This document shows positions 6,660-12,906 of a stretch of DNA of 12,906 nt, one piece after another (positions within the stretch are counted from its first letter, which is position 1; each line of letters begins with the position of its first letter). Made by a program: the position numbers and the translations under genes. Location: contig CAIQSY010000247.1 of the NCBI GenBank assembly GCA_903874585.1, forward strand, positions 1 to 12,906. The letters are read 5' to 3'. The notes under the pieces are model-generated. The model saw only the letters and a program-made list of their open reading frames with translations. It did no database searches and was not told the DNA's origin. Source of the DNA: an uncultured Chlorobiaceae bacterium. Lineage in GTDB: Bacteria; Bacteroidota; Chlorobiia; Chlorobiales; Chlorobiaceae.

Positions 6660-8163
6660 CACCTACAATCCCGATGTACTGACCTGTCTTGCTAATTTGA
6701 GCAACGACGAGGTGTTTACGCCGCCATCGTTGGCAAACCAGATGCTCGACCTGTTGCCTGCCGACATCTGGCACAATAAAACCGCTACTTTTCTTGATCC
6801 TGTTTGCAAATCGGGCGTTTTTTTGCGCGAAATTGCCAAGCGGCTGATGGTGGGGCTGGAGGTTGAAATACCTGACCTTCAGGCACGGCGCAACCACATT
6901 TTTCACAATCAGCTTTTTGGCATCGCTATTACTGAGCTTACCTCGCTGCTGTCGCGCCGTTCGCTCTACTGTTCAAAAAATGCTAATAGCAAATACTCCG
7001 TTGGTGAGAGCTTCAGTGATGAGCAAGGCAATATTCGTTTTGAGCGTATTGAGCATTGTTGGGAACATGGTCGATGCCTTTTTTGCGGTACCAGCCAGCA
7101 AGAATATGACCGCGGCGAGGAGCTTGAAACCCATGCGTATCAGTTTATCCATACGGACAATCCAGAACAGTTATTCCTTATGAAATTTGATGTTATTGTT
7201 GGCAATCCGCCATATCAATTGGGTTCAGATGGTGGTACTCGTGATATGCCGATCTATAATAAATTTGTTGATCAAGCTAAAAAATTAAATCCTCGTTTTT
7301 TGTGTATGATTATTCCTTCCCGATGGATGGCAAGCGGGCTTGGGCTTACAGAATTTCGTAATACAATGTTGACTGATAAGCATATCAGAACACTTGTTGA
7401 TTATCCTATTGCAAGTGAAGTTTTTCCTGGGGTAGAGGTCAAAGGTGGTGTGTGTTATTTCCTTTGGGATAGAGAAAATGAGGGACTCTGTGCAGTAACA
7501 CAACTTCGTGAAGGTAAAGCAGTCGGTCCTATTCTACGAAATTTGAATGCATTTGATGTTTTTGTTCGGGATAGCCGTGCATTGAGCATTCTGCATAAAG
7601 TGATTGAGAAAAAAGAACCATCAATTACGGAAATATTGGCAGTTGATAAGGAGTTCGGTTGGACATCTAATTTTGATGGATTCCACAATTCTGAAAAAGA
7701 AGGAGATGTACCACTTTACTACAATCGAAAAGGTAAACGACTTGTTGGTTGGATTGAACGAGACAATGTTAAAAAAAGCTCACACCTTATTGATACTTGG
7801 AAAGTGATGGTTCCTCAAGCTGGCTCAGATGGCGGGCAAAGAATTCCCGACTCTGTTCTTGGTTCAACTTTTATAACTGCATCGCCGTCTGTATGTACGC
7901 AAACATATTTGTTCTTCTTTACGAAATCCGAAGAGTCAGCAATAAGTATTCGGAGTTATGTTAGTACGAAATTTTTTAGGTTTCTTGTTTCTTTACGGAA
8001 AATAACCCAACACGCCACTCGTTCAACTTATACTTGGATTCCACAACAGGATTGGAATTGTATGTGGACAGATGAAAAACTCTACGCCAAATACAATCTC
8101 ACCGAAGAGGAAATTGCGTTCATCGAATCAATGATTCGTCCAATGAAGTTGAGCAATGAATAA
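6640..8163 (+). CDS. Eco57I-like N6-adenine DNA methyltransferase with cysteine cluster
   Basis: 507 aa, the catalytic modification subunit. DEVFTPPSLANQMLDLLP (23-40) is the motif X region and FLDPVCKSGVFL (51-62) a SAM motif I with K in place of the usual G-T. FDVIVGNPPYQL (183-194) carries the catalytic NPPY (189-192) of adenine-N6 methylases. Between them, C111, C140, C146 and C149 (YCSK..., HCW, CLFC) look like a zinc-ribbon insert. PSRWMASGLGLTEFR and FPGVEVKGGVCYFLW after NPPY are typical of Eco57I-type enzymes; residues 290-480 should be target recognition. The start could also be ATG 6646, since the first codons overlap the upstream gene and no Shine-Dalgarno discriminates. From 7201 to 8040 the GC is about 39 percent against about 49 percent for 6661-7140. 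The reading frame is intact, so methylation is probably functional. Confidence 0.87.
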   Translation: MLMVSSNTYNPDVLTCLANLSNDEVFTPPSLANQMLDLLPADIWHNKTATFLDPVCKSGVFLREIAKRLMVGLEVEIPDLQARRNHIFHNQLFGIAITELTSLLSRRSLYCSKNANSKYSVGESFSDEQGNIRFERIEHCWEHGRCLFCGTSQQEYDRGEELETHAYQFIHTDNPEQLFLMKFDVIVGNPPYQLGSDGGTRDMPIYNKFVDQAKKLNPRFLCMIIPSRWMASGLGLTEFRNTMLTDKHIRTLVDYPIASEVFPGVEVKGGVCYFLWDRENEGLCAVTQLREGKAVGPILRNLNAFDVFVRDSRALSILHKVIEKKEPSITEILAVDKEFGWTSNFDGFHNSEKEGDVPLYYNRKGKRLVGWIERDNVKKSSHLIDTWKVMVPQAGSDGGQRIPDSVLGSTFITASPSVCTQTYLFFFTKSEESAISIRSYVSTKFFRFLVSLRKITQHATRSTYTWIPQQDWNCMWTDEKLYAKYNLTEEEIAFIESMIRPMKLSNE

Positions 8164-8441
8164 CGCCTCTATTCAGCATGAGAATCTTATCGGCGAAATC
8201 AAAGCGCTGATTGAACAACGTCGCCATCAAGTTGCTGTAACGGTAAATGCTTCGATGAGTTTACTTTATTGGCAGATTGGCAAACGGATGAATGATGAGG
8301 TGCTGCATGAGCGTCGGGCGGCATACGGCGAAAAAATTGTTGCCCTGCTGGTGCGGCAATTGGCAACAGCCTATGGAGCCTTGTTTACCGAAAAGAATCT
8401 GAGGAGAATGATGCAATTTGCAGCTGTTTTCCCTGATCGTG

Positions 8442-8470
8442 CAATTGTCGTATCACTGATACGACAATTG
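8442..8470. repeat. 29-bp perfect palindrome inside the DUF1016 remnant
   Basis: Left arm CAATTGTCGTATCA (8442-8455), one spacer base, right arm TGATACGACAATTG (8457-8470): 14 of 14 complementary pairs. It encodes the conserved VVSLIRQLSW stretch. In RNA it would form a strong hairpin within the coding region; in DNA it is a near-ideal cruciform or dimeric binding site. Confidence 0.85.
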
Positions 8471-8662
8471 AGCTGGACGCATATTTTGGCAATTCTTCCG
8501 ATTGATGATCCTCTCAAACGCTCCTTTTATATCGAAATGTGCCAGCTTAACTTCTTCCGCAATCTTTATATTCTGCGCTTTCTCAATTTGAAAAAGGGTT
8601 ACTCCGAGAAAGATCGGAAATCGGCGATTGCTATAGCTCGCAACCGTTTAACTGCCATAGAT

Positions 8663-8670
8663 GAGAGGAG
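8663..8670 (+). promoter_or_regulatory. Ribosome binding site fixing the GIY-YIG gene start
   Basis: GAGAGGAG ends five bases before ATG 8676, supporting that start over ATG 8661, which lies upstream of this site in the same frame and has no such signal. Confidence 0.6.
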
Positions 8671-8675
8671 ATCCG

Positions 8676-9143
8676 ATGAGTGAGCAATTCTTTCCCCAAC
8701 GTCCCGCTTCTCAGCCAACCATTTATGCTTACGAAGATACCCATCCGCAATATGCTGGATTGCTGAAAGTTGGCTACACCACGCAGGATGTACAAACGCG
8801 GGTGGCGCAACAGTACCCGATACTCCGCCCGGGTGCCTTGCCATACCGAATTGTGCTCGAAGCTTCAGCCATGCGCCGCGATGGCACATCATTTACCGAT
8901 CGTGAAGTGCATCGCCGATTGTGCCAGAGCGGCATACACAATCCAAATGGCGAATGGTTTGCCTGTTCCATGCAGGAGTTGCAAGCCGCCATTCTTGCCG
9001 TTCGCGAAAGAGCGATGAACAACGAAAACCGATCGCTCAACTTTGCCATGCGGCCTGAACAGGCGGAAGCGGTAGCAAAAACCGAAGCCTATTTCAACAG
9101 CTTCAGAACCGAAAATGTCAACAAAGCGCCGCATTTTCTCTAG
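8676..9143 (+). CDS. GIY-YIG (T5orf172-like) nuclease half of a split restriction helicase
   Basis: 155 aa up to an in-frame TAG. Residues 15-105 form a T5orf172/MUG113-type GIY-YIG endonuclease domain: TIYAYEDTHPQYAGLLKVGYT (GIY equivalent IYAY at 16-19, YIG equivalent KVGYT at 31-35), R42 in VQTRVAQQYP, the metal-binding glutamate E78 in TDREVHRRL, and GEWFACS (92-98). The tail (RPEQAEAVAKTEAYF, 126-140) looks like the Q-motif region in front of an SF2 helicase. The frame continues after the TAG with NAKMRFGKT, so the ancestral gene was a fused nuclease-helicase of about 838 residues, and the stop most simply replaces a TGG codon (FLWNAKMRFGKT). It overlaps the DUF1016 remnant by 8 bases. 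In this cassette it would cut DNA lacking the partner methylation. Confident on domain, moderate on role. Confidence 0.83.
   Translation: MSEQFFPQRPASQPTIYAYEDTHPQYAGLLKVGYTTQDVQTRVAQQYPILRPGALPYRIVLEASAMRRDGTSFTDREVHRRLCQSGIHNPNGEWFACSMQELQAAILAVRERAMNNENRSLNFAMRPEQAEAVAKTEAYFNSFRTENVNKAPHFL
9141..9143 (+). other. In-frame TAG between nuclease and helicase
   Basis: CTC-TAG-AAT-GCC-AAA-ATG keeps one continuous frame on both sides; only this codon interrupts it. TAG is an ordinary stop elsewhere in the window (4327-4329, 5068-5070, 11190-11192), so a changed code is unlikely. A single G-to-A change from TGG is the simplest origin. Confidence 0.85.
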
Positions 9144-9152
9144 AATGCCAAA

Positions 9153-11192
9153 ATGCGCTTCGGTAAAACCTTTGCCGCCTATCAGCTCGCCAAAACAATG
9201 GGCTGGAAAAAAGTTCTGGTGCTCACTTTTAAGCCTGCTGTACAGAGCGCTTGGGAAGATGATCTCAAGCTTCACCTTGATTTTGAAGGATGGCAATTTA
9301 TCTCACCCGGCGGACTTGCCTATGAAGTGGCAGACAAAACAAAGCCAATTGTCTGTTTTGGTTCTTTTCAGGATTATCTTGGTAAAAACAAAAGTACCGG
9401 CGGTATTAAAACTAAAAACGAGTGGGTACACACCACCAATTGGGACTGCGTGATTCTCGACGAATACCATTACGGAGCGTGGCGCGAGAGTGCGAAAGAG
9501 CTGTTTGAGGCGGAAGAGAAACAAGAGATTGAGTTTGGCGAAGGCATTGGCATTGAAGCCTTTGATGAAGAGATTATGCCCATTACCACCAACGCTTACC
9601 TCTATCTTTCCGGCACACCATTTCGTGCCATTGCTTCTGGCGAATTTATCGAAGAGCAGATTTTCAACTGGACATACTCCGATGAGCAGCGAGCCAAGCG
9701 CGACTGGCAGGGTAACAACAATCCCTACGCCGCGTTGCCACGCATGGTGCTTTTGACCTACCAGATGCCCGACGATATCCAAAATATCGCCATGCAGGGC
9801 GAGTTTAATGAGTTCGACTTGAACATTTTCTTTTCCGCAAAAGGGAACGGCGAAAATGCCACTTTCACCTATAAAAACGAGGTGCAGAAATGGCTCAATC
9901 TCATCCGCGGAGCAGCGTTTGAAACCATGCTCGATAACCTCAAACTCGGCGCAAAAAAGCCACCAATGCCCTTTTCCGACACCCGATTGCTGCATGTAGT
10001 GTCGCACACGTTCTGGTTTTTGCCATCGGTTGCTGCCTGCCATGCCATGCGCAACCTCCTTGCCGAGCGGCAGAACAGCTTTTACCACGATTATCGCATT
10101 ATTGTAGCAGCAGGCATTAGCGCCGGTATTGTAGCCGCAGCCTTACTGCCGGTGCTGGAGGCGATGGAAAATCCGCTTATCACAAAAACGATAACGCTCT
10201 CGTGCGGCAAGCTTACCACAGGCGTTACCGTTAAACCGTGGACAGGTATTTTTATGCTGCGGAATTCATCCACACCAGAAACCTACTTTCAGGCAGCATT
10301 CCGTGTTCAATCACCGTGGACGGTCAACAATCCCGACAGCACATCGCCCAATAGGGAGCAGATCATCAAAAAAGAGTGTTACGTTTTTGATTTTGCTCCA
10401 AACCGAGCGTTGCGCCAAATTGCCGATTACAGTTGCCGACTCAATGTTGGCGAGTCAAATCCTGAAAAAAAGGTTGAAGAGTTCATCAGTTTTCTGCCCG
10501 TACTCGCTTACGATGGTAGCTCCATGAAGCAGATTGATGCTGCCGGTATTCTCGATATGGCGATGAGTGGCACTACGGCAACGCTCTTGGCGCGTCGGTG
10601 GGAGAGCGCTTTACTCGTCAATGTCGATAACGGCACCTTGCAGCGCCTGATGAACAATCCAGAAGCAATGGAGGCACTCACGAATATCGAAGGATTCCGT
10701 ACACTCAATCAGGATATTGAGACCATTATCAACAAATCGGAGGCTGTCAAGAAAGCCAAGAAAGAGGCGAATGACAAGGAGGTGACGCAGCAAGAGAAAA
10801 AGCAGCTTTCGGACGAAGAGAAGGAGTACAAGAGTAAACGGAAGCTCATTCAGGAGAAGCTTATCAAATTTGCCACCCGTGTGCCGGTGTTCATGTACTT
10901 GACCGATTATCGGGAACGCACCCTGAAAGATGTGATTACGCAGCTTGAGCCGAAGCTTTTTAAAAAAGTGACAGGACTAACGGTAAAAGATTTTGAGCTA
11001 CTGGTCAGTCTCAATGTTTTCAATAGCGCTTTGATGAATGACGCTGTTTACAAGTTCAAGCGCTATGAAGACGCAAGTTTGTCATACATGGGTATCAACA
11101 AACACGAAGGCGAGGATATTGGATTGTATGAAACCGTTATTACAGCATCAGAGCATCAGGTCGTCTTTGAGAATCGCCCACACGAAGTGTAG
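9153..11192 (+). CDS. SF2 helicase half of the split restriction protein
   Basis: 679 aa from the first ATG after the TAG. Motif I is MRFGKT (1-6, with NAK in front of it in the uninterrupted frame), motif Ia VLVLTFKPAVQSAW, motif II ILDEYHYGAW (101-110, DExH type), motif III YLSGTPFRA (151-159). In the second RecA domain are TITLSCGKLTTGVTVKPW and YFQAAFRVQSPW (about 370-390), with the arginine-finger-like FRVQ of motif VI. A Lys/Glu-rich probable coiled coil spans about 528-570, followed by a C-terminal domain. It should be an ATP-dependent DNA translocase/helicase of a type III-like restriction enzyme, its nuclease being the GIY-YIG half upstream. No Shine-Dalgarno precedes ATG 9153, so it needs reinitiation nine bases after the stop, or readthrough. 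Removing residues before Walker A may weaken ATP binding. The remaining frame is intact. Confidence 0.87.
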   Translation: MRFGKTFAAYQLAKTMGWKKVLVLTFKPAVQSAWEDDLKLHLDFEGWQFISPGGLAYEVADKTKPIVCFGSFQDYLGKNKSTGGIKTKNEWVHTTNWDCVILDEYHYGAWRESAKELFEAEEKQEIEFGEGIGIEAFDEEIMPITTNAYLYLSGTPFRAIASGEFIEEQIFNWTYSDEQRAKRDWQGNNNPYAALPRMVLLTYQMPDDIQNIAMQGEFNEFDLNIFFSAKGNGENATFTYKNEVQKWLNLIRGAAFETMLDNLKLGAKKPPMPFSDTRLLHVVSHTFWFLPSVAACHAMRNLLAERQNSFYHDYRIIVAAGISAGIVAAALLPVLEAMENPLITKTITLSCGKLTTGVTVKPWTGIFMLRNSSTPETYFQAAFRVQSPWTVNNPDSTSPNREQIIKKECYVFDFAPNRALRQIADYSCRLNVGESNPEKKVEEFISFLPVLAYDGSSMKQIDAAGILDMAMSGTTATLLARRWESALLVNVDNGTLQRLMNNPEAMEALTNIEGFRTLNQDIETIINKSEAVKKAKKEANDKEVTQQEKKQLSDEEKEYKSKRKLIQEKLIKFATRVPVFMYLTDYRERTLKDVITQLEPKLFKKVTGLTVKDFELLVSLNVFNSALMNDAVYKFKRYEDASLSYMGINKHEGEDIGLYETVITASEHQVVFENRPHEV

Positions 11193-11244
11193 AACTACTG
11201 GAACCGATCAACACAATAGTTTTTAACCCCATCTTGCTAACCGC

Positions 11245-12144
11245 TTATTCCCGAAGCAACTGCACGTTCACGCCAGCAACCTCTGCCGCATCTTCAGCGT
11301 TCATACCCTTCCTCATCAACCGTCGTGCAACTTCAAGCTTACCTTTTTCAATACCTTCAGTTAACCCCTCACTTTTACCCTTTCTCACTCCCTCCATGTA
11401 GGGAAACTCATAGTTTGTTTCGGCGTAACTTGCTTCATCGCGTAATTCATCCTGATAGTCATGATAGGCACGCAGCTCTTCGTCCGACATGCTGAGCAGC
11501 GAAAAGGTTTGTCTGGCTTTCTGGATACCTTTGGCTTTGAATTCATCCTTGATCTCTTCGTTTTTGAGAAAGTAAATCCATTCGTCAAGAGAGGTTGTTG
11601 CTATGCGGTTGAAGTTGTTGATTCTGATGAGGTAGTATTCGGGGTAAATATCATTAATGCGGGTTTTGCCGTACTGTTGCTGCTGGCGGCTGTCGAGTTG
11701 CAGGGTGTCGTGGTCGTGTATGCCCACAAATTTTGTTGTGCCGTGGTAAATGTAGTCGGTGCCGTGCCCGAGGTCGAAGTAGAGAATATTGACGGATATC
11801 ACTTTTACCAGCGCGGAATATGCTTCACCCTCTTGCTGATGTTCGGTGATAACGCGGGAGGTGCCGTAGAGCATACGTTGCAGATAATCAAATTCTCTGT
11901 CATACTGTATTTCGATGATAACAATATCGCCCTTGCTGTTTTTGACCTTGAGATCAACGCGGTTGAATTTGTCGGTTTTGCTCTCCTTGTTGCTTTCGCT
12001 TTCAAGGATTTCGAGAATAACAATATCCTCACCCAACAGCTCGCTGAGAAACCCTTCAAGTATCTCAAAGTTGGCTTTACTCCGCAGCAGGCGCTTCATA
12101 GCCCAGTCGAAGGTGATGAGTTTTCGTGGTGATCGCGAGTTCAT
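11245..12144 (-). CDS. Rpn family PD-(D/E)XK nuclease / putative transposase
   Basis: 299 aa, convergent with the restriction cassette (52 bases between the stops). The start ITFDWAMKRLLRSKANFEILEGFLSELL and the core VDLKVKNSKGDIVIIEIQYDRE match the PDDEXK_2 family of recombination-promoting nucleases: D64 (VDL) and E78-x-Q80 (IEIQ) are the catalytic residues. RMLYGTSRVI (90-99) follows as usual. The C-terminal tail GLTEGIEKGKLEVARRLMRKGMNAEDAAEVAGV is the family's repeated GxxEG..E.A..L...G.....A....G pattern. Family members make metal-dependent DNA breaks and raise recA-independent recombination in E. coli; they are spread as multicopy genes. Full length, no obvious damage. A palindromic element lies about 118 bases upstream of its start (12262-12355). 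Confidence 0.9.
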   Translation of the reverse strand: MNSRSPRKLITFDWAMKRLLRSKANFEILEGFLSELLGEDIVILEILESESNKESKTDKFNRVDLKVKNSKGDIVIIEIQYDREFDYLQRMLYGTSRVITEHQQEGEAYSALVKVISVNILYFDLGHGTDYIYHGTTKFVGIHDHDTLQLDSRQQQQYGKTRINDIYPEYYLIRINNFNRIATTSLDEWIYFLKNEEIKDEFKAKGIQKARQTFSLLSMSDEELRAYHDYQDELRDEASYAETNYEFPYMEGVRKGKSEGLTEGIEKGKLEVARRLMRKGMNAEDAAEVAGVNVQLLRE

Positions 12145-12556
12145 GGCGTTACAGGTTTCAGGAGGTGAGCACGGTATCGTAATCTTGCTTGTGTTTCAAG
12201 AATATACGCTTTTTTTCTTTAAGCATAAGAGAGCCAACCTTTGCTACTTTTTTAACAATGCTCTGAACCGTGATTCGCTTGATCAGCACGATTCCATGAT
12301 TTCTCAAAATATCAAATCAAGCCCATCCCATAATCCTGAAAATCACGGTTCAAGACAACAGCATAAAATTGTGCCATCTTGTGAACTCCGAACGCTCTAT
12401 TTGTATATTGGGAATTCTTGTGCGGGTAGTCGAAATCTGAGCCGCTGTGAAAAATATCTGATCATCCGCAAAAATCGTTTTGAATTTCCTCTTTTAATGT
12501 TTTTTTACCAACCGTTGAGGCATTGCTTCCATAACTTTTAGCAGAAAAGGGTCGTT
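12145..12556. other. 412-bp gap between the Rpn gene and gcvT
   Basis: No plausible gene. It holds the palindromic element at 12262-12355. After it, TTGTGA (12379) and TATATT (12404) form a weak gcvT promoter candidate with a 19-bp spacer. AAAAGG (12545-12550) is the gcvT ribosome binding site. I see no glycine riboswitch signature and no tRNA. Confidence 0.6.
12262..12355. repeat. MITE/REP-like palindromic element next to the Rpn gene
   Basis: TGAACCGTGATT (12264-12275) and AATCACGGTTCA (12341-12352) are perfect 12-bp inverted termini. Outside them TC precedes the left arm and AGA follows the right, a near match with one extra base. An inner pair, GCTTGAT (12277-12283) and ATCAAGC (12316-12322), extends the symmetry. 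GATT/GATC words recur at 12272, 12281, 12290 and 12297. From memory, elements of the form TCTGAACC...GGTTCAGA occur in many copies in Chlorobi and Bacteroidetes genomes; that is recall, not a search. Confidence 0.7.
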
Positions 12557-12906
12557 ATGAAAAAAACAGCATTGTACTCCTGGCACGAGCAGGCAGGAGC
12601 TAAAATTATTGACTTTGGCGGCTATTTAATGCCGGTACAGTATGCGGGCATTATTGCTGAACACAAAGCGGTGCGTACCAATGCCGGTTTGTTTGATGTG
12701 TCGCACATGGGCAATTTTTATGTTACGGGTGCCCGCGCGAAAGATTTTCTCCAGCATATAACTACCAACGACCTCGATAAAGCCAGCGATGGTCAGGCGC
12801 AGTACAACCTCATGCTCTATCCGAATGGCGGAATTGTTGATGATTTGATTATCTACCGCATCAACAGCGAAACCTTTTTCCTGATTGTGAATGCGAGCAA
12901 TGCGCC
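12557..12906 (+). CDS. gcvT: Aminomethyltransferase, glycine cleavage T-protein (3' end outside window)
   Basis: First 116 residues of the T-protein, which transfers the methylene carbon of glycine from the lipoyl H-protein to tetrahydrofolate and releases ammonia. ALYSWHEQAGAKIIDFGGYLMPVQY, EHKAVRTNAGLFDVSHMGNFYVTG and NGGIVDDLIIYRI are classic GcvT signatures. The GGIVDDL aspartate region is the folate-site catalytic segment, and FFLIVNASNA begins the next conserved strand. The family is about 360-370 aa, so roughly two thirds lie beyond 12906. AAAAGG six bases before the ATG supports the start. Tyr replaces Trp in the usual GGW.MPVQ motif. Function is certain at family level. Confidence 0.96.
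   Translation, partial: MKKTALYSWHEQAGAKIIDFGGYLMPVQYAGIIAEHKAVRTNAGLFDVSHMGNFYVTGARAKDFLQHITTNDLDKASDGQAQYNLMLYPNGGIVDDLIIYRINSETFFLIVNASNA

Larger units (their letters stand above)
8156..8683 (+). pseudogene. Deleted DUF1016/YhcG-type nuclease remnant
   Basis: 175 aa open frame whose first 131 residues match the DUF1016 N-terminal helical domain: LYWQIGKRM, YGEKIVALL..QLA, FTEKNLRRMMQFA, VVSLIRQLSWTHILAIL and DPLKRSFYIEMCQL. Full YhcG proteins continue with a helical linker and a PD-(D/E)XK nuclease domain, about 330-350 aa in all. Here the reading jumps, near 8546-8560, straight to NLYILRFLNLKKGYSEKD, which resembles the start of the nuclease domain after the linker, and then ends with unrelated residues. 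A linker of roughly 50 residues and all nuclease catalytic residues are missing. It overlaps the methyltransferase gene and the next gene by 8 bases each, so the cassette remained a translationally coupled operon after the deletion. It could persist as a binding-only protein, but a decay product is more likely. Confidence 0.78.

Noticed and set aside
9141..9143. TAG read as a sense codon by a changed genetic code
   Set aside because: Both TPM genes and the helicase half end naturally in TAG.
9303..10088. 261-codon open frame on the minus strand
   Set aside because: Antisense to the helicase motifs; composition is a mirror of the plus-strand codons.
11461..12132. 223-codon plus-strand open frame
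   Set aside because: Antisense to the Rpn gene, which carries recognisable catalytic residues and C-terminal pattern.
12160..12168. AGGAGGTGA, a perfect Shine-Dalgarno on the plus strand
   Set aside because: No start codon at a usable distance opens a credible gene.
12356..12556. Glycine riboswitch before gcvT
   Set aside because: No recognisable conserved glycine-aptamer core or tandem arrangement in the leader.
1..12906. CRISPR array, tRNA or rRNA genes
   Set aside because: No regularly spaced repeats, no cloverleaf signatures and no ribosomal RNA motifs noticed on either strand.

Overview
The window looks like a chromosomal stretch of a green sulfur bacterium (Chlorobi, Chlorobium/Pelodictyon type). 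That is a judgement from protein character, moderate GC and gene style; no rRNA or tRNA is present to confirm it. It mixes housekeeping genes with a mobile, partly decayed accessory block.

Layout. 1-622: a frameshifted CopG/BrnA-type antitoxin remnant on the minus strand, with a perfect palindrome at its start codon, then a plus-strand intrinsic terminator. 623-2851: a full-length bifunctional (p)ppGpp synthetase/hydrolase. 2978-5070: a LemA lipoprotein and two TPM-domain proteins, probably a cell-envelope cluster read from an extended -10 promoter just after the Rel gene. 5193-5937: a two-gene unit of a small conserved protein of unknown function and a PIN-domain nuclease.

6000-11192: four tightly overlapping genes that look like a restriction-modification-type defence cassette. 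They encode a SAM-binding methyltransferase-like protein with no NPPY motif, an Eco57I-like adenine methyltransferase with NPPY and a cysteine cluster, a deleted DUF1016/YhcG fragment, and a GIY-YIG nuclease plus SF2 helicase. The nuclease and helicase are the two halves of one reading frame cut by an in-frame TAG right before Walker A. The methylation arm looks intact while the restriction arm is damaged, as expected of a cassette that lost restriction but kept modification. The NPPY/target-recognition part of the large methyltransferase is about 10 percentage points lower in GC than its 5' part, suggesting domain exchange.

11245-12144 (minus): an Rpn/PD-(D/E)XK nuclease-transposase family gene, convergent with the cassette. 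Behind it lies a 90-bp imperfect palindromic element with 12-bp terminal inverted repeats. 12557-12906: the first 116 codons of gcvT (glycine cleavage T-protein), cut by the window edge.
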